A DNA stretch of 64,000 nucleotides from Mycolicibacterium novocastrense (GTDB lineage Bacteria; Actinomycetota; Actinomycetes; Mycobacteriales; Mycobacteriaceae): positions 186,001 to 250,000 of the forward strand of contig NZ_BCTA01000002.1 of assembly GCF_001570485.1 (NCBI RefSeq), in the 5' to 3' direction. The first letter of the stretch is position 1. Every line of letters starts with the position of its first letter. This document shows, in pieces, positions 16,577 through 26,135 of this stretch. The notes beneath the pieces are model-generated. The model worked only from the letters and a program-made list of their open reading frames with translations. It had not been told where the DNA came from and did not search any database. The translations under genes and the position numbers were made by a program.

Positions 16577-17372
16577 CGGAGCGGAACGATGGTCGACCGG
16601 CATATCGCTAGGGCGGGGTTCCAAGCCGATGGAGGCCGTCGGCGGATTGTTCGCAATGGCGAAGGACGCGGTACGAAACGTCTTTCGGCGGCCGTTTCAG
16701 TGGCGCGAGTTCCTGGAGCAGTCGTGGTTTGTGGTGAAGGTATCGTTGGCACCGACGTTGTTGGTGGCGATACCGTTCACCGTTCTTGTGTCTTTCACCC
16801 TCAATATCTTGCTTCGCGAATTGGGTGCAGCCGACTTGAGCGGTGCCGGTGCGGCATTCGGCGCCGTGACCCAGGTCGGTCCGCTGGTGACCGTGCTCAT
16901 CGTGGCAGGCGCGGGTGCCACGGCCATGTGTGCGGATCTGGGTTCGCGCACAATCCGTGAAGAGATCGATGCCATGGAAGTGCTGGGCATAGACCCAGTG
17001 CAACGTCTCGTGACTCCTCGGATGCTCGCCTCGGGACTGGTGGCGCTCCTGCTGAACAGTCTGGTAGTCATCATCGGGATTCTCGGCGGCTATACGTTTT
17101 CGGTGTTCATTCAGGACGTGAATCCGGGCGCGTTCGCTGCGGGCATCACCCTGCTGACCGGTGTGCCCGAGGTGATCATCTCCTGTGTGAAGGCCTTGCT
17201 GTTCGGGTTGATAGCGGGATTGGTGGCCTGCTACCGCGGACTCAACGTTTCCGGTGGTGGCGCGAAAGCGGTGGGCAACGCCGTCAACGAGACTGTGGTG
17301 TATGCGTTCATGGCACTGTTCGTGATCAATGTGGTCGTGACGGCCATTGGTATCCAGATGACGCAGGACTGA
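16563..17372 (+). CDS. yrbEA: YrbE-type Mce permease subunit A
   Basis: 269 residues from ATG 16563, chosen for GGAGGG seven bases upstream and for family length; it begins inside the thiolase gene end. Five to six membrane segments are visible, as is the conserved EEIDAMEVLGIDPVQRLVTPR cytoplasmic loop that contacts the ATPase. With YrbEB it forms the inner-membrane permease of an Mce lipid importer. The ATPase (MceG/Mkl) is not encoded in this window, which is normal because it sits elsewhere in mycobacterial genomes. Confidence 0.95.
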   Translation: MARGSGAERWSTGISLGRGSKPMEAVGGLFAMAKDAVRNVFRRPFQWREFLEQSWFVVKVSLAPTLLVAIPFTVLVSFTLNILLRELGAADLSGAGAAFGAVTQVGPLVTVLIVAGAGATAMCADLGSRTIREEIDAMEVLGIDPVQRLVTPRMLASGLVALLLNSLVVIIGILGGYTFSVFIQDVNPGAFAAGITLLTGVPEVIISCVKALLFGLIAGLVACYRGLNVSGGGAKAVGNAVNETVVYAFMALFVINVVVTAIGIQMTQD

Positions 17373-17375
17373 GCG

Positions 17376-18233
17376 ATGGGGACACGAACAGCACTTCAGA
17401 ATAACTTCCCGCGGCTGACCCGGGCGATCCAGAAGCCGATCGACGTGCTGGGCAACATCGGCGATCACTTGTTGTTCTATCTGCGGGCCCTAGCCGGTGT
17501 GCCCCATGCGACCGTGCACTTCCGCCGGGAGATCGTCCGGCTGATCGCCGAGATCTCTATGGGCGCAGGGACATTGGCAATGATCGGCGGCACGGTGGCC
17601 ATCGTCGGATTCTTGACCCTGGCGGCCGGTGGAACGCTCGCTGTTCAGGGGTACAGCTCTCTGGGGGACATCGGCATAGAAGCCCTGACCGGATTTTTGG
17701 CGGCGTTCATCAACGTCCGCATCTCTGCCCCGGTGGTGGCCGGCATCGGGTTGGCCGCCACCTTCGGGGCCGGTGTGACAGCGCAGCTGGGCGCGATGCG
17801 CATCAACGAGGAAATCGACGCGCTCGAGTCCATGGCGATCCGTCCGGTGGAATACCTAGTTTCCACCCGGATCGTCGCCGGCATGATCGCAATCACCCCG
17901 CTGTACTCGATCGCCGTGGTGTTGTCGTTCCTGGCTTCCCAATTCACGACGGTGGTGTTGTTCGGACAGTCGGGCGGCCTATACGACCACTATTTCGACA
18001 CCTTTCTCAATCCGATAGACCTACTCTGGTCGTTCCTCCAGGCGATCCTGATGGCGATCACGATCTTGTTGGTGCATACGTATTTCGGATACTTCGCATC
18101 CGGGGGACCGTCAGGCGTGGGCGTCGCTGTTGGCAACGCGGTGCGCACCTCCTTGGTCGTGGTCGTCTCGGTCACCCTGTTGGTGTCGCTGTCCATTTAT
18201 GGTTCCAACGGCAACTTCAACTTGTCGGGATAG
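17376..18233 (+). CDS. yrbEB: YrbE-type Mce permease subunit B
   Basis: 285 residues starting three bases after yrbEA. The permease loop is present as EEIDALESMAIRPVEYLVSTR, and hydrophobic segments span roughly residues 65-95, 105-135, 160-195, 215-245 and 250-275. It pairs with YrbEA in the Mce importer, and mceA begins directly after its stop. Confidence 0.95.
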   Translation: MGTRTALQNNFPRLTRAIQKPIDVLGNIGDHLLFYLRALAGVPHATVHFRREIVRLIAEISMGAGTLAMIGGTVAIVGFLTLAAGGTLAVQGYSSLGDIGIEALTGFLAAFINVRISAPVVAGIGLAATFGAGVTAQLGAMRINEEIDALESMAIRPVEYLVSTRIVAGMIAITPLYSIAVVLSFLASQFTTVVLFGQSGGLYDHYFDTFLNPIDLLWSFLQAILMAITILLVHTYFGYFASGGPSGVGVAVGNAVRTSLVVVVSVTLLVSLSIYGSNGNFNLSG

Positions 18234-19442
18234 GTGGCGCTGATGAAGAGTAGTGCGGTTCGCCCGCTTACAGGCCTGGCGCTGATAGTCGCCCTCGGTT
18301 TGATCATCGCCCTGGCCATCGGTCTTTTTCAGGGCAGCTTCACCAAGACCGAACCCCTGACGGTCATCTCGAATCGGGCCGGTTTGGTGATGAACAACGA
18401 TGCCAAGGTCAAGATGCGTGGCGTGCAGGTCGGCAAGGTCGAATCGATCGAGTACCGGTCCGACGGCACGGCAGCGCTCCACCTCGCGATGGATCCGTCG
18501 CAGCTGCATCTCATCCCGTCGAACGTAAAGGTCGACATCGCATCGTCAACCGTGTTCGGCGCCAAGTCTGTCGACATGGTTTCCCCGGACAACCCTTCAC
18601 CGCAGCCGCTGCGTCCGGGACAGGTGATTCAGAGCGAGCACGTCATGGTCGAGATCAACACCGTGTTCCAGCAGTTGGTGCAGGTGCTGGACAAGATTGA
18701 CCCCGCCAAGCTCAATCAGACCCTGGGAGCGATCGCCAAGGCGTTCAACGGCAGGGGTGATAAATTCGGCAAGACGCTGACCGACTTCAACGCATTTCTC
18801 GCCAAGATCGAACCGAGCCTGCCGAATCTCAGCCGAGACCTCGAAGTCGCGGCACCGATGTTCAGTGCGTATGCCGACGCGGCGCCCGACCTCGTCAGCA
18901 CCGTCCGCAGCGCCACGCAGATCAGCAATACCATCGTCGACCAGCAGCAGGAACTCGACCAGTTCCTGGTCAGCTCCATCGGTCTGGCGGACATCGGAAA
19001 CGAGGTGATCGGCGGCAACGAACCGGCGCTGGCCGAAACATTGCGTCTGCTCGTGCCCACCACCGACGTGTTGAACCGGTATCACGAGTCGCTGACGTGC
19101 TCTATCGGCGGGCTTGCCGTGCAGGCGAATTCGCCGCCACTTCCGGGTAACAACAGCGCCGTGGTGGTATCTGCCGGCCTTACGCTCGGTACCGAACGAT
19201 ACCGTTATCCGCAGGACCTGCCGAAAGTCGCCGCCAAGGGCCGGCCTTACTGCAAGGAATTGGGTCTGCCAAATGTTCCCCCTGAGTTCCGGGTGCCTGC
19301 GGTCGTCGCTGATGTCGGCGCTAACCCATTCCAGTACGGCAATCAGGGCATCCTGCTAAACTCCGCGGGACTCAAGGACTGGCTCTTCGGGCCGATTCCT
19401 GGCCCACCGCGGAACTCTGCACAGATCGGAATGCCAGGATGA
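18234..19442 (+). CDS. mceA: Mce family protein A
   Basis: About 402 residues: one N-terminal membrane segment (LTGLALIVALGLIIALAIGLF), the MCE domain (GLVMNNDAKVKMRGVQVGKVESIE), then a long helical region. The start is GTG 18234 or ATG 18243. It is the first of six substrate-binding subunits thought to form a heterohexameric tunnel across the periplasm. Its stop overlaps the mceB ATG (ATGA). Confidence 0.95.
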   Translation: MALMKSSAVRPLTGLALIVALGLIIALAIGLFQGSFTKTEPLTVISNRAGLVMNNDAKVKMRGVQVGKVESIEYRSDGTAALHLAMDPSQLHLIPSNVKVDIASSTVFGAKSVDMVSPDNPSPQPLRPGQVIQSEHVMVEINTVFQQLVQVLDKIDPAKLNQTLGAIAKAFNGRGDKFGKTLTDFNAFLAKIEPSLPNLSRDLEVAAPMFSAYADAAPDLVSTVRSATQISNTIVDQQQELDQFLVSSIGLADIGNEVIGGNEPALAETLRLLVPTTDVLNRYHESLTCSIGGLAVQANSPPLPGNNSAVVVSAGLTLGTERYRYPQDLPKVAAKGRPYCKELGLPNVPPEFRVPAVVADVGANPFQYGNQGILLNSAGLKDWLFGPIPGPPRNSAQIGMPG

Positions 19443-20467
19443 CCCGCCCGACAGGCACACTCATCAAATTCACCGCGTTCGCGCTCGTGATGGCCGTCCT
19501 GACTGCTTTCCTGTTCCTGATCTTCAGCAATATGAGGACCGGGTCGACGAACGGATACTCGGCGATCTTCACGGACGCTTCGCGACTCAAGACTGGTGAC
19601 ACCGTGCGTGTTGCGGGCATCCGGGTCGGGACGGTGAAAGCGGTGTCGCTGCAGTCGGACCGCAATGTGCTCGTCGAATTCGACGCAGATCGCGACATCG
19701 TGCTGACCACGGCGACCAAGGCTCAAATTCGCTACCTCAACCTGACCGGCGATCGCTTCCTCGAACTCGCCGACAGCCCGGGATCGACGAAAATACTGGC
19801 TGCCGGCTCGCAGATACCCGCGGATCGCACGGCACCCGCCTTGGACCTCGATCTCCTACTCGGCGGGCTCAAACCTGTGATTCAAGGCCTCAATCCGCAA
19901 GACGTGAACGCTCTCACCTCTTCGCTGATCCAGATCCTGCAGGGCCAGGGAGGAACCCTCGAATCGCTGTTCTCGAAGACATCGTCCTTCTCAAACTCGT
20001 TGGCCGACAACAGCCAGGTCATCGAGGAGTTGATCGATGACCTGCGTACGCTGCTGGATACGCTGTCCAAAGACGGCGATGAATTCTCCGGTGCGATCGA
20101 CCGCCTCGAGCGACTTGTCAGTGGCCTGTCGGCCGACCGCGATCCGATCGGGGAGGCCATCACATCCCTCGACAACGGCACCGCCTCGCTGGCCGACTTG
20201 CTCGGTCGGGCGCGCCCACCGCTGGCCGGCTCCGTCGACCAGTTGACGAGGCTGGCGCCACTGCTGGACGGCAAGTATAGGGATTATTTCGACGCTACCC
20301 TGCAGCGCCTGCCCGAGCTCTACCGAAAACTGGCGCGGATCGGTGCCTACGGTTCGTTCTTCCCCTACTACATCTGCGGTATCACCTTCCGAGCCACCGA
20401 CCTGACCGGCCGCACCGTGGTGTTCCCCTGGGTCAAGCAAGAGACGGGGAGGTGTGCGGAGAACTAA
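19439..20467 (+). CDS. mceB: Mce family protein B
   Basis: 342 residues: membrane anchor KFTAFALVMAVLTAFLFLIF, MCE domain with SRLKTGDTVRVAGIRVGTVKAV, helical segment and a C-terminal CGITF region typical of MceB. It starts within the mceA stop (ATGA) and ends within the mceC start (TAATG). Component of the Mce importer; no unusual residues noticed. Confidence 0.95.
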   Translation: MTRPTGTLIKFTAFALVMAVLTAFLFLIFSNMRTGSTNGYSAIFTDASRLKTGDTVRVAGIRVGTVKAVSLQSDRNVLVEFDADRDIVLTTATKAQIRYLNLTGDRFLELADSPGSTKILAAGSQIPADRTAPALDLDLLLGGLKPVIQGLNPQDVNALTSSLIQILQGQGGTLESLFSKTSSFSNSLADNSQVIEELIDDLRTLLDTLSKDGDEFSGAIDRLERLVSGLSADRDPIGEAITSLDNGTASLADLLGRARPPLAGSVDQLTRLAPLLDGKYRDYFDATLQRLPELYRKLARIGAYGSFFPYYICGITFRATDLTGRTVVFPWVKQETGRCAEN

Positions 20468-21579
20468 TGGCACTCATGGACAGATACCGCGGTTCGCAAC
20501 TCATCAAAGCGGGCGTCATCGGCGTCACCCTGATGATTCTGGTCATCGTCGCAGGCCTTCAGCCGGAACGACTGCTGCAGTACGCGACCGCCATCAAGTA
20601 TCAGGCCCTGTTCCTTGAGGCGGGCGGTCTCGCCGTGGGCAACGACGTCACGGTGTCGGGTATCAAGGTCGGCTCGGTGTCCTCGGTCGAACTCGAAAAC
20701 GGGGACGCACTCGTCGGTTTCACCATCGCGGGCACGGCGGCGCTCGGCTCGGAAACCACCGCGCACATTCGCACGGGGACGCTGCTCGGCGAGCGTGTGC
20801 TGGCCCTGGAGTCTTCGGGAAGTGGCACGCTGGACCATCATCAGGTGATTCCGGTAACGCGCACGTCGTCGCCGTACTCCCTGACCGACGCCGTCAGTGA
20901 ACTCACCGCGAATACCGCTGCGACCGATACCGACACACTGAACCAGTCACTGGATACTCTGGCGACGACGCTCGACCAGATTTCACCGGAGCTGGGCCCG
21001 ACATTCGACGGCCTGTCCCGGCTGTCGCGCTCGCTCAATGACCGCAACGAGAGTCTGGCCGAGTTGCTGAGAACCGCCGGCGACGTGACCGGCATCCTGT
21101 CCGAACGCAGCCAGCAGGTCAACACGCTCATCCTCAATGCCAACGATCTGCTCGCAGTACTCAACGAGCGGCGACAGGCCATCGTCAGCTTGCTCGCGAA
21201 CACGTCAGCGGTGTCGCAGCAGCTGACCGGTGTGGTAGCCGACAACGAGCAGGAGCTGGCGCCGACGCTGGAGAAGCTCAACAGGGTCAACGCGATGTTG
21301 GTCAAGAACCGGGACAACATTTCGAAGGCTCTGCCCGGCCTGGCCAAGTACGAATTGACGCAGGGCGAACTTGTGGCTAGCGGCGCTTATTACAACGCAT
21401 TCATACCCAACATCTCACCGGCACAAATCCTGCAGCCGTTCCTGGACTACGCCTTCGGGTTCCGCCGCGGAGTCGATGCGGGCCAGCCGCCAGACAATGC
21501 CGGGCCACGCGCCGAGCTGCCTTTCCCGGTGAACGGCATCCCGCAACCAGGAGATCTGCCCAATGATGGCAACCCGTAA
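20467..21579 (+). CDS. mceC: Mce family protein C
   Basis: 370 residues from ATG 20467, which shares one base with the mceB stop; an open frame to 20452 exists but lacks a better ribosome site. N-terminal anchor (IKAGVIGVTLMILVIVAGL), MCE domain (GGLAVGNDVTVSGIKVGSVSSVEL), long coiled helical part and Pro-rich tail. Subunit of the same importer. Confidence 0.95.
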   Translation: MALMDRYRGSQLIKAGVIGVTLMILVIVAGLQPERLLQYATAIKYQALFLEAGGLAVGNDVTVSGIKVGSVSSVELENGDALVGFTIAGTAALGSETTAHIRTGTLLGERVLALESSGSGTLDHHQVIPVTRTSSPYSLTDAVSELTANTAATDTDTLNQSLDTLATTLDQISPELGPTFDGLSRLSRSLNDRNESLAELLRTAGDVTGILSERSQQVNTLILNANDLLAVLNERRQAIVSLLANTSAVSQQLTGVVADNEQELAPTLEKLNRVNAMLVKNRDNISKALPGLAKYELTQGELVASGAYYNAFIPNISPAQILQPFLDYAFGFRRGVDAGQPPDNAGPRAELPFPVNGIPQPGDLPNDGNP

Positions 21580-23062
21580 GCGACTCGCGGTCACCACCGC
21601 TGTGCTGCTGGCCGTCGTGCTGGTTGTCGGCGCGGTAGTGCTGGTCCGTCAGATCTTCTTCGGGCCCAACACGATCACCGCGTACTTCCCGACTGCCACA
21701 GCGATCTACCCTGGCGATGAGGTTCGCGTATCGGGTGTCAAGGTTGGCAAGATCGACTCCATCCAGGCCGAAGGCACGCAGACCAAGCTGATCTTGAAGG
21801 TCGATCACGACGTGCCCGTTCCAGCCGACGCCAAGGCGGTGATCGTCGCCCAGAATCTGGTCGCGGCGCGTTACGTCCAGCTCACGCCGGCGTACCGGAA
21901 GGGCGACGGACCGGTCATGGACGACGGCGCGGTGATCCCCAGCGACCGAACCGCAGTCCCCGTCGAGTGGGATGAGGTGAAAGATCAATTGATGCGCCTG
22001 GCGACCGAGTTGGGCCCGCAGACTGGAGTGTCGGGTACGTCCATCTCCAGGGCAATCGACAGCGCCGCCAACGCACTGGACGGCAACGGCGACAAGCTCC
22101 GGCAGACGCTAGCTCAATTGTCCGGCGCGGCACGCATTTTCGCCGAAGGTGGCGGCAACATCGTCGATATCATCAAGAACCTGCAGACCTTCGTCACCGC
22201 GCTTCGCGACAGCAAAGACCAGATCGTGATGTTCGAGGACCGTCTCGCCAGTCTGACCAGCGTCGTGAACGACAGCCGATCGGATCTCGACGCGGCGTTG
22301 TCCGACCTGTCGGTTGCACTCGGCGAGGTGCAGCGCTTCGTCGCGGGCAGCCGCGAGCAGGTGTCGGAACAAGTCAAGAGCTTGGCCGATGTTACCCAGG
22401 TCTTGGTCGACAATCACATGTCTATCGAAAACGTCCTCCATATCACGCCGAACGCGATCGCCAATTACGGGAACATCTACTACCCCCCCTCCGGGGGGGT
22501 GAGTGGCGCGTTCAATTTGTCCAACTTCGCGAATCCGGTGTACTTCATTTGCGGCCTCATCGGCGCCATCGAGAACACCAGTGCCCCCGAAACAGCGAAA
22601 CTCTGCGCGCAATATCTTGGGCCGGTTCTGCGATTGCTCAACTTCAACAACCTGCCTTTCCCCATAAACGCCTACCTCAGGCCTGCCCCCAAACCAGAAA
22701 ACATCATCTACACCGACCCGAAGCTTGCGCCGGGAGGCGCCGGGCCGGGCGACCCGCCCGAGCCCTTCCCATCGGTGTCGGCCTACCTCGGCGCCGGCGA
22801 TATCCCACCGCCCCCGGGTTGGGGTCAGCCGCCCGGCCCACCGGGGTTGTATTCTCCGGGCGGAGAAGTACCCGCGATTCCGTCCCCGGCGTTGTATCCG
22901 GGTGCCCCGATTCCAGGGCCGCCCACCGTTCTTCCGGGACCGCCTCCCACGGTGGATGGGATGCTCCTCCCGCAGTCCCCTGCGGTGCCCGCGGATCAGG
23001 CGCCGCCGCCCGTGCCACCTGGTACGCCGCTGCTGCCCGCAGAAGGGGGGACACAACCATGA
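21563..23062 (+). CDS. mceD: Mce family protein D
   Basis: 499 residues: anchor TTAVLLAVVLVVGAVVLV, MCE domain with IYPGDEVRVSGVKVGKID, helical region, and about 130 Pro/Gly-rich residues at the C-terminus, as in many MceD proteins. It overlaps mceC by 17 bases, and its stop overlaps the mceE start. A C7/G7 inverted repeat lies inside the gene at 22482-22500 (listed separately); the frame is intact. Confidence 0.95.
   Translation: MMATRKRLAVTTAVLLAVVLVVGAVVLVRQIFFGPNTITAYFPTATAIYPGDEVRVSGVKVGKIDSIQAEGTQTKLILKVDHDVPVPADAKAVIVAQNLVAARYVQLTPAYRKGDGPVMDDGAVIPSDRTAVPVEWDEVKDQLMRLATELGPQTGVSGTSISRAIDSAANALDGNGDKLRQTLAQLSGAARIFAEGGGNIVDIIKNLQTFVTALRDSKDQIVMFEDRLASLTSVVNDSRSDLDAALSDLSVALGEVQRFVAGSREQVSEQVKSLADVTQVLVDNHMSIENVLHITPNAIANYGNIYYPPSGGVSGAFNLSNFANPVYFICGLIGAIENTSAPETAKLCAQYLGPVLRLLNFNNLPFPINAYLRPAPKPENIIYTDPKLAPGGAGPGDPPEPFPSVSAYLGAGDIPPPPGWGQPPGPPGLYSPGGEVPAIPSPALYPGAPIPGPPTVLPGPPPTVDGMLLPQSPAVPADQAPPPVPPGTPLLPAEGGTQP
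22482..22500. repeat. C7/G7 inverted repeat inside mceD
   Basis: ACCCCCCC, three bases (TCC), GGGGGGGT: eight-base perfect arms in the coding sequence, encoding Y-P-P-S-G-G-V. It can form a tight hairpin, and each tract is long enough for polymerase slippage, which would truncate MceD. Confidence 0.8.
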
Positions 23063-24387
23063 CTGGTATGAGGAAGGTCAAGTCGTTGGCCATCGGCGGC
23101 GCATGTCTGGTGGTGGCGATGACGGGCTGCTCCTTTCAGGGGTTGAACTCGCTGCCGTTGCCGGGAGCGGTGGGGCGTGGGCCAAATGCCGTTACCTACC
23201 ACGTCGAGATTCCCAATGTTTCGACGATGGAGTCGAATTCGCCGGTCATGATCAACGACGTGGTCGTCGGCAGCGTTGGCAAGATGACCGTCGACAACTG
23301 GCATGCGAATGTGGAGATCTCGGTCAAAGAGGACGTTGTCGTGCCCGCCAATGCGGTGGCCAGGGTTGGGCAGACCAGCCTGCTGGGGTCGATGCACCTG
23401 GCTCTCGACCCGCCGCTGGGCCAAGAGCCGAGCGGCAGACTGCGGCCGGGCGCCACTATCGGCTTGAACCGCTCGTCCACCTATCCGACTACCGAACAGA
23501 CACTTTCATCGCTGTCCGTGATCGCCAACGGAGGCGGTCTGGGACAAATCGGTGACATCATCCACAACTCCAGAATCGCGCTGTCCGGACGTGAGCCGCA
23601 GATTCGCGAGCTACTCACCCGCCTCGACAACGTCGTCGGCGTGCTCGACCAGCAGCGTGACAACATCGTCACCACCATCCAGCAATTGAGGCGAGTTGCC
23701 GGCACATTCGCAGCTCAACGCGATGTGATCGACCGCGCGCTAACCGACATTCCGCCGGCGCTGGATGTGCTGGTCAGGGAGCGGCCCCGGCTGACCACCG
23801 CCCTGCAGAAGCTGGGGCAGTTGAGCGATACCGCGACCCGTTTGGTCAACGACGCCGGGGACGACCTGGTCACCGATCTCAAGAACCTCGAGCCGACTAT
23901 CAAGGCGCTCGCCGACGTCGGACCGGACCTCACGATCGGACTTCGGTTTGCCACCTCCTTCCCGTACGGTCCGACCTTCGCCGACCGAGTCGCCAAGGGC
24001 GATTACATAAACCTGTTCGCCGTGTTCGACATCACCTATCCGCGGCTGAAGCGGACGTTGTTCCTCGGTACTCGGTGGGGCGACCAGGACGCCAAACTCA
24101 TTCCAGCGCCCGGAGATCCCTACTATCTGAATTACTCATATAACCCGCTCGGTATCGGTGTCACGCCGCCTCCGCCGGAGGATGAGGCCGTCACGCAGGG
24201 GCTGCCGCCAGCACAAGCTGGGCCGAGCGGGCCGATGCCGCCGGTGAGCGGGCCGGTGGTTCCGGTGGTGCCACCGGCGAACACTGCCGAGGTGAGCACG
24301 TCCGTGCAAGTATTCGCCGGACCATATGAACCCGCAGGGACGGCGCCCGCTATGCCCGTGCCACCGATGCCGGGAGGCGGCGGCTGA
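23059..24387 (+). CDS. mceE: Mce family protein E, lipoprotein
   Basis: 442 residues from ATG 23059 (ATGA overlap with mceD); the longer open frame upstream is a shadow. Signal peptide with lipobox VAMTGC, lipidated Cys24, as expected for MceE, the usual lipoprotein (LprK-like) subunit. MCE domain SNSPVMINDVVVGSVGKM, helical part, Pro-rich tail. Its last base is shared with the mceF ATG (TGATG). Confidence 0.95.
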   Translation: MTGMRKVKSLAIGGACLVVAMTGCSFQGLNSLPLPGAVGRGPNAVTYHVEIPNVSTMESNSPVMINDVVVGSVGKMTVDNWHANVEISVKEDVVVPANAVARVGQTSLLGSMHLALDPPLGQEPSGRLRPGATIGLNRSSTYPTTEQTLSSLSVIANGGGLGQIGDIIHNSRIALSGREPQIRELLTRLDNVVGVLDQQRDNIVTTIQQLRRVAGTFAAQRDVIDRALTDIPPALDVLVRERPRLTTALQKLGQLSDTATRLVNDAGDDLVTDLKNLEPTIKALADVGPDLTIGLRFATSFPYGPTFADRVAKGDYINLFAVFDITYPRLKRTLFLGTRWGDQDAKLIPAPGDPYYLNYSYNPLGIGVTPPPPEDEAVTQGLPPAQAGPSGPMPPVSGPVVPVVPPANTAEVSTSVQVFAGPYEPAGTAPAMPVPPMPGGGG

Positions 24388-26102
24388 TGCTCCTCACGCG
24401 GTTCGTCCGAAATCAGTTGATCATCTTCACCATCGCGTCGATCGTCGGTGTGACGGTAATGGTGTTCACCTACATGCAACTGCCGGCCCTGCTCGGAATC
24501 GGCCACATCCAGGTGACGCTGGAATTGCCGGCCGCCGGTGGTCTGTACCGCTTCTCCAATGTCACTTACCGGGGTGTGCAGGTCGGTGAGGTGCGGGAGG
24601 TGAAGCTCACCGAGAACGGAGCGGAAGCGACGCTGACGCTGGGCACCTCGCCGAAGATTCCCGCAGACCTGCAGGCCGAGGTCCGTAGCGTATCGGCTGT
24701 GGGTGAGCAGTACGTCGATCTGCGTCCACGAACCGATTCCGGCCCGTTCCTGGAGGATGGGTCGGTTATCCCGATGGCGAATTCCACTGTGCCGCAGCAG
24801 GTGGGTCCGATGTTGGATCAGGTCAGCAAACTGGTAGAGAGCCTTCCCGGAGACAGGCTCAGTGACTTGCTCGATGAGTCGTTCAAGGGGTTGAACGGCG
24901 CCGGTGAGGACTTTCAATCGCTGCTCGACTCGTCGTCGAACATCACCGAGTACCTCAATGACGTATCCGACCAGAGTCGAGCGCTTATCGACGACAGTGG
25001 GCCACTTCTCGAGTCGCAGGCCGAAAGTGCGGAGGCGATCCGGACGTGGGCGCGCAGTTTAGCGGGTATCACCGAGCAGGTCGAGCAGGATGACCCGAAA
25101 CTGCGGACCATACTGCAGCGCGGACCGGCCTTCGCGCAGGAAGTGTCACAGCTTCTCGCCCAAGTGAAGCCCACGTTGCCGGTTCTGTTGGCGAACCTGA
25201 CCACACTGGGTCAGATTCTCGTCACCTACAATCCGTCGCTCGAACAAATTCTCGTGCTTCTGCCGGGAGTAATCGCAGCCCAATCGGAATTCGGGCTACC
25301 GAAAAACAACCCGACGGGCCTGCCCCTCAGCGACTTCACGTTGACCATCGCTGATCCGAACTCGTGCACGGTCGGCTACCTGCCACCGTCACAGTGGCGC
25401 AACCCCGCAGACCTCACCAGCGTTGACACGCCGAACGGGTTGTACTGCAAACTCCCGCAGGATTCGCCCCTCGCAGTGCGGGGCGCTCGCAATTACCCTT
25501 GCATGGGACATCCTGGAAAGCGTGCTCCCACAGTGGAACTCTGCAACGACCCCAAGGGGTTCGTGCCCTTGGCCGTGCGCCAACACACACTTGGGCCGTC
25601 TCCGTTCGACCCTAATCTGATCGCCCAAGGTGTGCCGGTCGACGACCGCGTCGACTTCAACGACCGGATCCATGCGCCGCTAGAGGGAACACCCCTGCCG
25701 CCAGGGGGGCCACCGGTCGGGACCCAGCCCGGGCCGCCGAACCCTCTGACGGCTCCGCTACCGCCGACGCCCTCGTCACCGCCGCCGCCGGTCGGCAATT
25801 CCCTCAACGGTGTGCCGATACCGCCGGAGGCAGCGCCGGTCGCCCCGGCCGCCGGCCAGCTACCGCAGGGGCCGCCGCCAGGACCCGTTCCCGTGGTGCC
25901 GCCGGACGGCGGCGCGGTTCCGGCAGCACCAAGTGCGTTCGGCAGCAACGGTTCTGGACGCGCCGGCGGACCGTCGGTCGCCGTCGCGGAGTATGACCCA
26001 CGCACGGGGCGCTATCTCGCACCCAATGGTCAGGTACAGCGGGTTACGACGGAGGCTGCCGGGCCACACCTCAAGACGTGGAAGGACTTATTACCGATCT
26101 GA
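24387..26102 (+). CDS. mceF: Mce family protein F
   Basis: 571 residues: anchor QLIIFTIASIVGVTVMVFTYM, MCE domain (GGLYRFSNVTYRGVQVGEVREVKL), helical section, four Cys between about residues 331 and 388, and a ~170-residue Pro/Gly/Ala-rich C-terminal tail, long for the family. It is the last gene of the string; an exported-protein gene on the other strand ends 33 bases further on. Confidence 0.95.
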   Translation: MLLTRFVRNQLIIFTIASIVGVTVMVFTYMQLPALLGIGHIQVTLELPAAGGLYRFSNVTYRGVQVGEVREVKLTENGAEATLTLGTSPKIPADLQAEVRSVSAVGEQYVDLRPRTDSGPFLEDGSVIPMANSTVPQQVGPMLDQVSKLVESLPGDRLSDLLDESFKGLNGAGEDFQSLLDSSSNITEYLNDVSDQSRALIDDSGPLLESQAESAEAIRTWARSLAGITEQVEQDDPKLRTILQRGPAFAQEVSQLLAQVKPTLPVLLANLTTLGQILVTYNPSLEQILVLLPGVIAAQSEFGLPKNNPTGLPLSDFTLTIADPNSCTVGYLPPSQWRNPADLTSVDTPNGLYCKLPQDSPLAVRGARNYPCMGHPGKRAPTVELCNDPKGFVPLAVRQHTLGPSPFDPNLIAQGVPVDDRVDFNDRIHAPLEGTPLPPGGPPVGTQPGPPNPLTAPLPPTPSSPPPPVGNSLNGVPIPPEAAPVAPAAGQLPQGPPPGPVPVVPPDGGAVPAAPSAFGSNGSGRAGGPSVAVAEYDPRTGRYLAPNGQVQRVTTEAAGPHLKTWKDLLPI

Positions 26103-26135
26103 GCAGCTGACGATCTGATCGGACCTGAGGCGCGA

